A stretch of DNA of 64,000 nt from Diphasiastrum complanatum (taxonomy: Eukaryota > Streptophyta > Lycopodiopsida > Lycopodiales > Lycopodiaceae): assembly GCA_029204225.1 (NCBI GenBank), contig MU832586.1:1-64000 (forward strand). The letters are read 5' to 3'. The translations under genes were made by a program, and so were the position numbers. The notes beneath the pieces are model-generated. The model was not told the DNA's origin. It searched no databases and saw only the letters and a program-made list of their open reading frames with translations. Shown one piece after another: positions 1 through 10,427 of this stretch (within the stretch, counting starts at the first letter, position 1; each line of letters begins with the position of its first letter).

Positions 1-1460
1 GGCCATGGTATGACCAATCATAATAGTGCGTTCATGGCATCGCCTGCTTGGATGAAGGAGATTGTGGCCCAAGGTATGGGAAACCGTCAACGACAGAGCG
101 GTTGAAACAGCGGGCCAGGAAAGGGGAGGCGAGTTTGGCAATTGGTTTGAGGAGCTCGGCTGAAAGGAGGTCAATGTCAGACGTACGATTGTTCTTGAGT
201 TTGCAGATGGTGGCTTCAACCATGTCAGGAGAAACGAGGTTACAGTGGATAGGACGAGAAGAAGAGATGGAAGGGTGAGCAGTTGTATATAGGTTGGTTG
301 CATAGTCGACCCAAGATTGAAGAGGGATGGGTGCAATGGATAGGGGCTTATGAAGAAAGATCTTCCAAAAAAGTAGCCGAGGAAGCAGAGTGGAGGGAGC
401 GAAGGAGGTAACGGAAGAAAAAGTAGGCCACTTTCTTTGCGGAGAAGGGAACGAAGCTGCTTTTCTGCGGAAGAAGACAGTGTAAAATTGGAGAATTTGA
501 GGAACTCGACATATTTCTGGAAGAAAGAACAGTCGTTGTCATACCATTTATTATGGGTACGACGATGAAAAGAGAAGCGGCGATAGGGGGCGCAATGGCA
601 TGAGCGGCAGTAGTCAGGGCGGTGTGTTAAAAAGGAGGCTTGGGTAGTGACATCAGAAGAGGAAGGAAAGTGGTCCAGAAGACAAGAGACGTGGCAACAT
701 AGGCCTGGGATTCATGAGGAGGTATACGACAGCGGGTGGGTCGAACAAAGAGGAAGGTGGAGGAGAAGGCGGACTTGGCACTGGGGAGAAGGAAGAGGTA
801 GAGCAGGAGAGTGATCAGCGAGGAAGGGGGTAGAGATGGTGAAGGATGTTAGGCGGGGCAATATCAGCAAAAGATGCGATGACATAGTCCACTACGCTAT
901 GGACTACCACCAAAATGGGTGGCAAGTATATGCAGAGGAGGATTGGCCATTGAAGAAGGACCGTTGAGGATAATGAGGACCATGTGCTTGAGCCAAACTC
1001 AGAAGCTGTTCCCCAAAAAGAGTAACCGCCGCTGATGAGTCATGAGAATAACGGGCATAAGAGGTAAGAGAGAGTGTGTCAGCATAGAACTCAGTCTGGC
1101 GAGCGGTTGTGCGTGCGTTAAAGTCCCCTGCAAGCAAAAATATGTAACCCTATAGAGAGAGTCTAGCAACGCCGTTAGAAAGGGCCTAAAAAGGGTCACC
1201 TCCCAAATCCATAAACAATGAAGTATGGGGAGCAGCTGAGGACGAACCAACAACCTGTGGTGGTGGAGCGCTGACAGAATCGGTAGGCATGGTGGATGCA
1301 ATTTTCAAAGTACGAAGACGTTTGCGAGAGCCTGTAGACATAAACTTCTTAGCACGCTTTGTGCGCAAGACAAAGCCTGGAGGAAGGCGAAGCGAAGCCG
1401 TAGGATGATTTGCAGGAGATAGATGAGAGAGGAAGCAAAACCCTAATCAAGCAGTTGTAA
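1..1460 (-). mobile_element. LINE copy 1, internally deleted, 3' part outside window
   Basis: Minus-strand non-LTR retrotransposon remnant. Reading leftward, 1368-1186 encodes a short basic ORF (MRTKRAKKFMSTGSRKRL...) that looks like the start of an ORF1-type protein. It runs almost directly into an endonuclease fragment (1137-904) with the AGDFNART motif of APE-type LINE endonucleases. At 223-32 is an early reverse-transcriptase segment (NNRTSDIDLLSAELL, NRSVVDGFP) that parallels copy 2 (HKAKDIDDLEAELL, NRSITSGFP). Much of ORF1 and of the endonuclease-RT linker is missing and frames are broken, so it is a dead copy. The RT catalytic region and 3' end would lie left of base 1. Family assignment is firm; the ORF1 call is inference. 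Confidence 0.7.
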
Positions 1461-1819
1461 GGAAATGAGCGTAACTTTGTCATACGAAGACCCGAAAATT
1501 GATTCAGATCGAAGGTAAGATAGAGCACTACGCAGTCGTCATACTGTACTTGCAGTACGGTACGGATCCGTATGGACTGTACGGATTTTTACAGACTGAT
1601 ACAATTTTAAGATCAAAAAATATCAAATTTTCGAAACTCACACTGTTGTGCAAAAGGATAGCAGCAATGAAATCTTGAGAAACAAGCTTAGAGTAGCTAA
1701 AAGTGATGCAAGAAAGTGTCATGCACTCAGCCACAAAATATCTAGAAAGAAGTGAGAGTTGCATGGAGATGGAAGCAGTGAGGAGATGATCGCTGCGTGG
1801 AGATGGAGATGGTGATGTG

Positions 1820-1820
<1 letters not shown>
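1461..1820. other. no gene seen
   Basis: AT-rich spacer between the two LINE copies. It has a short GTACGG-rich palindromic patch near 1545-1590 but no supportable coding or RNA feature. It probably holds the target sequence into which copy 2 inserted. Confidence 0.5.
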
Positions 1821-1855
<35 letters not shown>

Positions 1856-1990
1856 AAGAAAGAAAGAAAGAAAGAAAGATCTTTATTAATGTCCATGGAG
1901 TATCCTAACGTACATAGGACTGAAAAAAAGGTACATGTCACGATGGGTGCGTGAAAGCTCAACCACCTAAAAGAAACAAGATTACAACAA
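1821..1990 (-). repeat. LINE 3' terminus with (CTTT)n(CT)n tail
   Basis: On the minus strand the element ends TTTTTTTCAGTCCTATG..., a weak hairpin, then GACATTAATAAAG followed by tandem CTTT and CT repeats instead of poly(A). An AATAAA lies just before the tail. The same terminal layout recurs at 16757-16990, so the microsatellite is part of the element's end and not chance sequence. Confidence 0.65.
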
Positions 1991-2004
1991 AACAGGAAAT
2001 AGTG

Positions 2005-2721
2005 CTATGCACAAGGAGAGTCAAGCATCATAGATGTCTCTCTGCTTTGTGAGAAAAAATGATGTAAAGTATGTTGTGGCACTGTCTCTGTGCGAGCTGC
2101 GTCTCTCTGTCGTCGAGTAGATGATCGGTGGTGCCTACGCTGTTGTGAAGTTGTAGGCCGTGGCCTGCGGGCTGGCTGTCTCTCTGGTCGACGACACTGC
2201 CTCTGCCGTCTATGTATGGTGGCATCTGGAATCTCGGCCTCTCCATCAGAGTCACTACTCTCCTGCCTCTGTCTCCGACGGGATAGACACTCCTGTATGC
2301 TCAGCTGTATCAGGGCGGAGGTGTCAGCGTCAAGACTTGCCATACGCAGGTCTATCATCTCCCGGATCATCAACGCAACACATCTGGAGTCCTCATACGA
2401 TATCAAGGCATAAAGTGCAAGTGGATGGTCTCGAAACAAGCAATAGTATCTCCCTCGAATCTCATAGTAAGCTGGGCATCTGAAGAGAAAATGAAACTCA
2501 TCCTCTATATCATGTAGATCACACATACTACAAATCCGCGCATCTCTCGAGATGCCCTTGTATCTACCAATCTCAATGGCTAACTGGTGAGAGGAAACCT
2601 GGAACTGACCCATCACTATCCGCAATCTGTGTGAGATATTGTCCACTAGGTATCTGGGTACAATGGGATACCCAGCGGGATCCCGAGGTAGAAAATGTGT
2701 CCAATAGAACTTCGTCTTCAC
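2005..2721 (-). pseudogene. LINE C-terminal Cys/His finger and arginine-rich tail
   Basis: A 238-residue open frame continuing the RT protein. It carries CSMCDLHDIEDEFHFLFRC (a C-X2-C...H...C finger of the RT-associated type) and then a long Arg/Gln/Ser-rich tail. The EDEFHFL...CP wording is common in LINEs of animals and algae and differs from the usual seed-plant L1 finger. The frame overlaps the RT ORF end, so this junction is shifted by one base. Confidence 0.7.
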
Positions 2722-4440
2722 CCCAGATGAATCCTGCCAAGTGCTCTGTGAGATATGCCCTGTATAAGTATCCTCTAATATACTGATGAGTACCAGCTGG
2801 TAGATCCGTAATGTGAATACTCAATGTGGAGAGGAGACGACAGGCCTGGGAATACCACGAGAAGGAGTGTCCCTCAGAGTGTAGGTGCTGGGAGGACGAC
2901 AGAGCTGCTGCAGCATAGTGTGTGCCTCTACCCTGGAGATCCTCTAGGCGCTGTATGAATGTGACAATGTAGAACAATGCCTCTATCTGAATAGGGGGGA
3001 CGGCAAACTCTGCCAATATAATATGATGTGGGATAGAGGGCTTAGCCCGTATCATCTGAGAGAGCATATGAATTTGAAGTCGTGAGATGCGCGCCCACTC
3101 GGTAGCTGTCAAGCCAGTACTCCATGTCTTTGATGCATATAGAGCTGAGGGAACGACCATAGTGTCAAAGAGTCGGCACTTACTAGTCGCATCTCTAACA
3201 TGTGAGCTGAAGCATAATCGCTCCAACTCTACCAACGATGCATAACCCTTCCGTAGTCGGGAAAATGCCGCCTGTCGCATGCTGAATGTGGGACCAGAAA
3301 ATACCACCCCTAGGTATGTGTAGGAGTCAACTACCTCAAGTGGATGCTCCTCCCATAAAAGCACCTGTCGCATCATGAAGGATCTAGAGGTGTTAAATAT
3401 CATAACTTTGGTTTTGGCCACATTCACTGATAGTCCCCACTGAGTACAAAAAGAGTGAAGCGCGTCAAGATGCCGCTGCAAACCTTCCCTCGTCCTCGAA
3501 AGCAAAACCACATCATCAGCATATAATAGGATAGCGATAACGAGGTCACCCAATGTGCATCCCTCACCTCCCTCTGCCTGTATAACCTGATCAAGCTCAT
3601 CTATATATAAACCAAAGAGTGTAGGGGAGAGAGGACGTCCCTGCTTAACCCCAATGGTACTCTCTATCTTTGGTGATACAACTCCTGATACTCGGATACG
3701 ACCAACAACTCGTCTGTACAATGCCACAACTGCCTGTATGATATCCTCTTGGAGGCCACAGTCCCGAAGTCTCTGTATCAGTAGATGTCACAAAGGCCTT
3801 GCGGAAATCCACAAAGCAGCAGTATAGACGCTCTCTCCTGGACTTAGCTTCCTCAATGATGGATCTCAGGGTGAAAATATGATCTGATGTGGTATATCCT
3901 GGTCTGAAACCTGCCTGATCTATGTGGCATGCAGTGCTCGGGTATCCATCTCTGTACTGATCTCTGACTGGGAATAGAACCATAAACCTTGCAAAGAGAT
4001 GACTGATCATGATGGTACGATAGTTGTCGGCTTTCATGGATCACCGCCTTTATGGATAGGGTGGATAAGGTTTGTGGACCAGGGTGAGGGGAAACCAGAT
4101 GTGATAGAGCGGTTAAATAGGAGAGAGAGGAAGGGTGAGAGAATGTCAGCAGCTTGCGTCAAAAGTTCAGCTTCTAGATCATCAATATCCTTGGCCTTAT
4201 GTAGATTTAATCGGTCAATGGCCTCTTCTTCTATGGCTAGAGAGAATATATCAGAAGTACATGTGTAGGGATGTGTAGGAAGTGGAGGGGTGTCAGGAAC
4301 AGTGTACAACGATGTGGCATAGGTTACCCATGTGCTAAGATCTGTGATCTGGGGTGGAGGTGCCCGTGAGAGGAATTTTTGCCAAAATGATCGCGACGAG
4401 GAGCTAAAGAGAAGGTCCATCATCTTCTTCCCTTGGCCGA
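2573..4440 (-). pseudogene. LINE reverse transcriptase, frameshifted
   Basis: Three overlapping frames together cover the RT. 4423-4034 has the domain-0/1 region (DIDDLEAELL, LIHPIHKGGDP). 4037-3645 has KADNYRTIMIS, DQAGFRPGYTTSDHIFTL and CCFVDFRKAF. 3727-2573 has GVKQGRPLSPTLFGLYID followed by the catalytic YADD. All the motifs are in order, but at least two frameshifts separate them. The role would be target-primed synthesis of LINE cDNA; this copy cannot make the enzyme. Confidence 0.85.
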
Positions 4441-4672
4441 TTTCGTAAGTAATCTTCTTTTTCGGGTGGTTCTACGATATACACGGGATAAGGATGGGAA
4501 AGTGGCAACGTGCGTAAATCAAGTCCAGATGAAGTTGGTTACACTCATGGTCATACCAGGGATTGTGTGGTCGATTATGTCGTAAGTGCTTGGGCCGTGG
4601 AGATGGGAAGGCAAGGGATGCAGCGATATGCAAGGTCCGGACAAGAAAAAGAGACTGGTCCATCAAAGTATC

Positions 4673-5030
4673 TGTAATAGGTCCTAACACCACAGTAGGG
4701 CAAACACTAACTGATCCACCCAACCTTGCCTACTCCCTGATATAGAGTAAGCCCCTCCTAGCCCAGTGTGAGGACTAGTAGCATGCTACTGCCAAGTGTC
4801 GGCCACATGGCACTGACGTGGCCGACTGCACGTCGGGACCCAACTGGGGGCCCTATCCTGCTGACAGGGTCCCTAGGCTGTGTTAGGCCCGCCATGGCTA
4901 TGGACCGTGCTAGGGCACACTACTCACACTGTCTTGCCCTGTTGGTCATGTACGCTGGACACGACCCTGACTGTGGTATCTGACCTATCTGTGTTCTCTA
5001 GGGTTCGGCACTGGTTACGAGCTCGTAACA
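4673..5030 (-). mobile_element. solo LTR of the 9267-15581 gypsy family
   Basis: 358 bp, same length as and by eye about 98% like the LTRs of the complete element, in reverse orientation. It is flanked by a perfect 5-bp duplication GTATC (4668-4672 and 5031-5035). It starts TGTAATAG and ends CGTAACA on the plus strand. It lies inside LINE copy 2, so it is younger than the LINE. The solo state implies recombination between two LTRs of a former full element. Confidence 0.93.
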
Positions 5031-5052
5031 GTATCGTTGTAAGGGAAATGAG

Positions 5053-5655
5053 TCAAGAGGTCAGATAATGCTTCCCTGTACCTTTTTGAGGACGATAGCG
5101 GTACACTGTTTTGTTGTCGGGAGTTAGGGTATTAGTACATGGGGTGTGAAGAAGGCCAATAGAGAGAGAGAGGTCTGAGTGGTCAGACAAAGTGGTACGG
5201 TGAACCAGGAAAGATGAAATGTAGGGGAGGAGAGACGACAATCCCATGAAATAGTCAACAACACTACTCCCTCCACTGTGTGGGAAACAAGTAAAGTCAC
5301 CTGAATCAGGCCACTGCAATAAGCCATTATAAATGGCCAATCCATGAGCCTCGCCCAACTGAAGCATCTGCTCTCCGTATGCAGTAACTGGACCCTCTAC
5401 ATCTGTTGATCGTCGCCGAAGGCCAAGATCATCCCAGTCTAAAGCATGTATCCGCTGTGGATCATCCTCTGCTCCATGGAACTCTGTCTGCCTGGAACCA
5501 GTCCTGGCATTAAAGTCGCCAGCTAAAAGAACATAACCCCGCTCCTCATATCGGATAATTTCTGAAGAGATATCCATGTAAGGTGACTCCTCATCTGCTC
5601 TGAAAATTGAGGTGTCTAGTGGAAAATAACAAATGGCCTGACATGGCCCAGTTAT
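5053..5655 (-). pseudogene. LINE endonuclease domain fragment
   Basis: The translation has the AGDFNART block and the SDHSD block of APE-like endonucleases, about 115 residues apart, which nick target DNA for target-primed reverse transcription. An open frame continues upstream of the first methionine (5577) to about 5655 with QAICYFPLDTS, which fits the usual N-terminal part of the domain. The first active-site blocks are missing because the copy is truncated. Immediately downstream the frame is cut by the solo LTR. Confidence 0.8.
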
Positions 5656-6200
5656 AAATACTGCCGTAGTTGCCTAAAAACTTCGTCTTCTTCCTTTATG
5701 CTCATCCTATAAGGGTACAACGATATAGTTGAGCTTCTGGGAAAAAGCTCTATGCCATGGTCAACACCCCGAGAGGGGGGAAGACTCTTTGGCAACTGGT
5801 CTACAAAAATGTCACTAAATTCATGCTTAAGTTTTCTAAAGGTTTCACCTTCAAGTGATTGCTCTACCCTTAGGTTATTAGTCATTAGTGCAAGTTGCGT
5901 GTTATACTTGTATAAATTGCATTCTTCTTGATAGGTAAAATCCTTTAACCAACATAAAACAATATTCATGCATTCGACCCGTTTCCAAAGCAGAAAGCAT
6001 ATAAGGAAAAGAAATATCCACGTTTCCATTAAGTTCTATAAGTGAGCCATTATGCAAGAACGACAAGCTATGAGTTACATGAGTTTTTTTTAACAACTCA
6101 TTCCTCTCATAAGACCACTCTTTACCAAGTATAATGTCTACTTTGTCCAAATTTAGTAAATGGAAATCTGATCTATCTTTATCCCTCAATTTGCAAAGGA
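5656..6200 (-). pseudogene. gypsy pol fragment: protease end and RT start
   Basis: Minus-strand frames at 6189-5902 and 6029-5652 encode the end of a retropepsin (LDKVDIILGKEW, matching LDRTDIVLGRDW of the intact element). The linker KLKHEFSDIFVDQLPKSLPPSR and the start of the RT (EEDEVFRQLRQYL) follow. Two frames are needed, so it is frameshifted. The rest of pol is lost at the LINE junction near 5655. Confidence 0.8.
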
Positions 6201-6479
6201 GGACATGGGACTATCTGGTCCCATACTTGGCTCTCTGCTCCCGTGGCCAGCTTTACCACATACTGATGGTCACTTTGCCTAGTTTCCACCTTTAGCTTCT
6301 GCAACATTATGTGTAGAGCCATCATCAACCAAAACTGGTACGGCTTGGTCACCTATGGTCCCATTCATCAAAATAAGACCGTGGGGGCAAAAATTGCCGT
6401 ATTAAAACAGCAATGCTCACAACTAGAATTTTCAGCAAAGGTTAAATCAATGCTAGAAATGTGAGTTACCTGGCGTCTT

Positions 6480-7897
6480 AAAAGAGGCCCCTTTAACATT
6501 TTTTCTTTTCTTTGGGCATTCCTTTGCAACATCACCTAACTCCATGCAGTTAAAGCACATACTGTCACTTCTGGCTTTAACGAAGGTCTTCTGGTCCATT
6601 GTAGATCACTTCTTTGATCTAGTAGGTCCTAAAGAAGCCTCCTTCACTTTTTCTTTTCCTTTCTTCGAAGAGAAGGGCTTTTTGCAATTTGCTTCGGGCT
6701 GCCCTATAGGCTCAAGCCTAGGCACCATACGAGTATCATCATATATGCGGGCATAATGAACTGCATCCCCGAGGGTAAGAGGTTGGTTCCTCCTAACCTC
6801 AAGCTAAAAATCTTTGGGTCAACCTAAAACGTCTCCCAAGACTCCCAATCTGGGTAGAGCTCTGAGAACACAATGGGGAAGTGCATTAGACTAAACCAAC
6901 CCAACCAATCCTAGATCTCCTTTAATCTAGCCCTCGAGCACTAGGGAATTTGACAAATCACTAAGGTAGGAAGCGCTTACCAATCCGATAGCATAACAGC
7001 CGTAGACTCTCAATGATCCTCATGGACATGGGTGATAGGTATATATAGAGGGTAGAACCCACCCCGTCTGCCTATGCATTGAATCCACATGTAAGCATAC
7101 TATCAGCCCATGCCAAACTCCCACGCATGTCCACTGCATGTAGGTACTCCTAACCCATAATAGCCAAGACCCATGCAAAAGCACAGTGCATGTACACCCT
7201 ATCCCATACTAGGATGCAACACACATGCCAATACCACCTGCGGGTGTGACCCATGGTCCTACTCGACTATTATCTAGATTAGGCCCGGCCCCTACATCTA
7301 AGGCACCCCCTTATGGTCCAAACCCCCATTACGGCCGTGACACAACCCAAAATAATATGCAATTTTACTTAAGCAAGGTCTAGTCTAGTTGCAAAACAAG
7401 AATATACCTCTTGGAAGTCTTGCAAGTACTGGTCAAGGGACTGATTCCCCATTTGTATTGTCGCATACAAGCGATAGAACTCCAAGGCATCTGGGATTGG
7501 TAAAAAGGTTCCCTCTCGGATCCTGCCACCATGTGAAAGCTTTGCCTCGCAAGTACATAATGGCCAAATTGATCTTGTTATCATTTGTGGAGTCGTGCAT
7601 GGAAAAGTGCAAATTCCATCAATCAAGCCACAACATGACAACATCAAGGGATCTATCCTTCTTTTCTCCTGAAAAAATCTCAAGTGTGAACAAGGGATGA
7701 TGTAATAGTTGCCTTAATGGCATCAGTTCCCTTACCTCCTGTTTGCTCCTTTGCATGTCTTGCTTGGATGTCAACAATCTGTTGCTATAGATTGTTGATT
7801 GCCAAGCTTAAAGCATCAGGATCAGAAAGAGAAGCGGCCACCATTCTACTGGAGGAGATGCAGGCTAAGTGGATGGGTTAGGATCCATAACTAGGAA
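6480..7897 (-). pseudogene. gypsy gag remnant, split by a solo LTR
   Basis: Minus-strand gag of the same remnant as the pol fragment. Legible pieces in order are a degenerate N-terminus near 7896-7700, the core MYLRGKAFTWWQD (about 7555-7515), FYRLYATIQMGNQSLDQYL (about 7475-7420), the segment LEVRRNQPLTLGDAVHYAR (about 6800-6750), and basic sequence toward the zinc-knuckle region near 6500. It parallels the intact gag (QRNSPTTLEQALRYAQIYDD). Several stops and a frameshift make it a pseudogene. The core is interrupted at 6825-7342. Confidence 0.75.
6825..7342 (-). mobile_element. 518-bp solo LTR inside gag
   Basis: Flanked by a 5-bp duplication CAACC (6820-6824 and 7343-7347). On the minus strand it begins TGTCACGGCCG, a common gypsy LTR start, and contains a TATATATAG box near 7035. 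It ends GTTTTA rather than CA. Taking out the insert and one duplication brings the two gag halves into one frame (LHIILG joined to PKDF, with old stops). That supports exact boundaries. The element family is different from the 358-bp LTR family. Confidence 0.75.
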
Positions 7898-8439
7898 GCA
7901 GGAAGAGGATATACAAGTGCAAGAGGAGCTGAAACTCCACTCACTCTCAAAACTTATTGGTCAGCTACAACTACAATGTGGTATTGTCTATGGCTTCCAC
8001 AAATAAAGGATCAAAAAGAGAGGAAGCACTAATAAGGGCAACAATCCACCACCTCCCCTTCTTGACACATGAAAGAGGCAGGGGCACCCCCCCCCCCCCC
8101 CAGTCCACTTGGCCTCCAGCGAAGGCTGGCAGGTCAGCTGCCAGTCCAGTTGGCAGCAGAGCTATCAGTCACGCCCCCCGTTGCCAGCGCAGCTAGCCAT
8201 GCTGCAGTTGGCGTAGGAACAGCCACGCAGCTAGTGGCGTAGTTGGCTGCGCTGCCTCTGAATTGTGGAGTGCGAGGTAGGTAGCGCGGTAGCCAATGCA
8301 ACGCTGCCGCTACTTCCCCCTTTATTCTTTTTTTTTTTCCCGGAAACAAAGTCAAAAAAGTTTGATATGCAAAAATAAAAGGGAGAAAGCCAATCCTGGC
8401 TTGGATGCGAGGAAAATGTAAAAAAATTTGCAACAAGGG
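7898..8439. other. GC-rich non-coding stretch with poly-C
   Basis: No gene recognised. It contains a run of about 15 C near 8087-8101 and, from 8110 to 8320, GC-rich repetitive wording (GCAGC, CAGTTGG, GGCGTAG variants). It may be upstream leader or LTR of the gypsy remnant, but no PBS or LTR edge could be placed. Confidence 0.4.
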
Positions 8440-9266
8440 GAACTTACCATCAATGCACACGCTTTGCGTTTTACTTCTTGGTGCCAGAGCGATTGATAGT
8501 AGTGAATGACACATTGCGGCGGATGGTTTCCAGCGAGGCCTTCGGTGACTTTAGAGACATCGCACATGCGGCGTTTTTCCAGTCCACTGTGTTCGATGAT
8601 GAGTTCTGGACACATGCTAAGGAGATTGTTGGGGTCCTTGTACCCATTTTCAGAGTGCTTCGTCTGGTAGACCGTGAGGGGTGCACTCTTGGTCTCATTT
8701 ACGAGTTCATGGACCGCATCGGCGAGGCAATTCTGACGTCACCCTTGGACGAGCACCGGTATGACTCTTTAGTGTCTAGTTTGTTGTTTCTCACTCAAGT
8801 TTGATGCGTTTCTTTTATGCTACTGTTTGTCTATTGTAATATGTCTACTGCAGGAGGGACAAGATCTCGCATATATGGGAGGCCAGATGGGACTCCTTCC
8901 ACCGACCCATCCACGTCGTAGCCCAAATGTTGCACCCCTTGTGGCGCGCTACCCGGGATTTGGACGATCGGGAGTTGCACCGGGGATGGGTGGAGTACAC
9001 GGAGCACATATGGCCCGGACCAGGTACATGTGAGAAATCGCTTGGTAGCCTAAATACTGCAGTAGTGTACTCATTGCTAGTGTGCGAATTCGAGGGGACT
9101 TACACGTGCCATGTTTTTTCTTCTGCCAACATGTCCGATTCTGGCTAACATTGCACGCCAGTTGCTCACATTTGAGCGCTTCCAGTTTCCTTTCGATGGA
9201 GAGTAGAGTCCGCGGAAAGAAGATCAGCTGAGGCCCGTTAGATGGTGGTGCATCCACGAGCGCAGC
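8440..9266 (+). pseudogene. hAT-like transposase, 5' part (before gypsy insertion)
   Basis: Plus-strand coding sequence typical of plant BED/hAT transposase relatives. Exon 8440-8758 encodes RFAFYFLVPERL, FDDEFWTHAKEIVGVLVPI and FRVLRLVDREG...LIYEFMDR. A GT-AG intron spans 8759-8853. Exon 8854-9023 encodes RDKISHIWEARWDSFHRPIH and DRELHRGW, followed by a second intron starting GTACATG. A third exon (about 9150-9266) encodes LANIARQLLTFERFQFPFDG and WWCIHERS, with an in-frame TAG near 9207. The N-terminal BED finger is absent. The frame is cut exactly by the gypsy element and resumes at 15587. Confidence 0.8.
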
Positions 9267-9624
9267 TGTTACGAGCTCGTAACCAGTGCCGAACCCTAGA
9301 GAACACAGATAGGTCAGATACCACAGTCAGGGTCGTGTCCAGCGTACATGACCAACAGGGCAAGACAGTGTGAGTAGTGTGCCCCAGCACGGTCCATAGC
9401 CATGGCGGGCCTAACACAGCCTAGGGACCCTGTCAGCAGGATAGGGCCCCCAGTTGGGTCCCGACGTGCAGTCGGCCACGTCAGTGCCACGTGGCCGACA
9501 CTTGGCAGTTGCATGCTACCAGTCCTCACACTGGGCTAGGAGGGGCTTACTCTATATCAGGGAGTAGGCAAGGTTGGGTGGATCAGTTAGTGTTTGCCCT
9601 ACTGTGGTGTTAGGATCTATTACA
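9267..9624 (+). repeat. 5' LTR
   Basis: Begins TGTTACGAGC and ends CTATTACA. It contains the palindrome TTACGAGCTCGTAA at its start, the palindrome CCACGTGG, and a TATA-like CTCTATATCAG near 9550, which may serve as the promoter. It matches the 3' LTR along its whole length. Confidence 0.95.
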
Positions 9625-9625
9625 C

Positions 9626-9639
9626 TGGTATCAGAGCCA
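9626..9639 (+). other. primer binding site, initiator Met tRNA type
   Basis: TGGTATCAGAGCCA starts two bases after the LTR. This is the standard complement of the 3' end of plant initiator methionine tRNA, used to prime minus-strand cDNA. Confidence 0.9.
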
Positions 9640-10427
9640 TCTCCATCCTAGGGAGTTTAGGACAGCAGTAGAGAAAGCTATCAGAAGATAGGAAGTGTTT
9701 CTCAGATTCTCAGAGAGGAATAGAGGAGGAGGATCGCTGTAGGAGCAGCCTTCAAACTTCTGATTTCCACTGAGAAATCACAGTAGCAAGGAGTTAGATT
9801 CCAAGTGTAGGTAACTCGCTGAAAAAACAGCTGTTTCTCACTGAGTTCAGAGGATTCTCTATAGTTTTCCCAGCAAAATTAGAGTAGGAAGAAGCCAGCA
9901 CCTCCATCGCTGTACAGTCAGAGACCTACATCCGATTTCCAGGGAAAAAGTCACTGGTTCTCAGCGAGTTGGAAGCCAAAAAAGAGGAGCAGGGCCAGCG
10001 CTGCCAGTGCTTCTGAAAATCTGGTTTTTCAACAAGTTTTTGGGCCCCAACGTCAGAGATTTGGAGCAAGAGGATTCCTACCAGATCAGCGAGTAGAAGA
10101 CTTCTGAAATTTCAGAACTCAGAAGGGTTTTTGGACTTCAGATTTGCCTTTTTGTGGACAAGTTGGATTGCAATCAGACCAGCGAGCTACTATCCTCAAA
10201 AAACCGGGAAATTTAGTACCGTTTTGAAGCCTCAAACTGGCATTTTTCGGAACAGCAGGTCTGAAATCTTGGGGAAAAGAGCTGAAAGGGTTCCTCTTCA
10301 TTCTTTCTTTGGAAGTACAGTCCTCAGAAACAGCTAAGTCATCTTTCCTTTCCCTTGTACAGTTGTAAATTAGTCTTTTAGACTTTTTTCCTTCAGAAGT
10401 TAAGGTAGCTCTCTTTCAGTTTCGAAG
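9640..10427 (+). other. untranslated leader of the gypsy element
   Basis: Roughly 790 bp without a supported gene, between PBS and gag start. It is purine-rich, with repeated TTCTCAG/CAGCGAGT wording. It probably contains packaging signals, which cannot be identified by eye. Confidence 0.6.

Larger units (their letters stand above)
1821..5655 (-). mobile_element. LINE copy 2 (APE endonuclease, RT, C-terminal zinc finger)
   Basis: About 3.8 kb of a minus-strand non-LTR retrotransposon, interrupted by a 358-bp solo LTR at 4673-5030. Order along the element: endonuclease (about 5655-5053), linker, reverse transcriptase (about 4440-2730), C-terminal Cys/His finger (about 2560-2460), basic tail, 3' UTR, then a (CTTT)n(CT)n tail at 1878-1821. 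Reading frames shift several times, so it is not functional. Its 5' side ends abruptly at about 5655, where gypsy pol coding sequence begins on the same strand. This fits a 5'-truncated LINE inserted into the older gypsy remnant. Confidence 0.85.

Noticed and set aside
8040-8330. CRISPR-like or regularly spaced repeat
   Set aside because: The GC-rich words vary in sequence and spacing, and there is no unit-spacer pattern.
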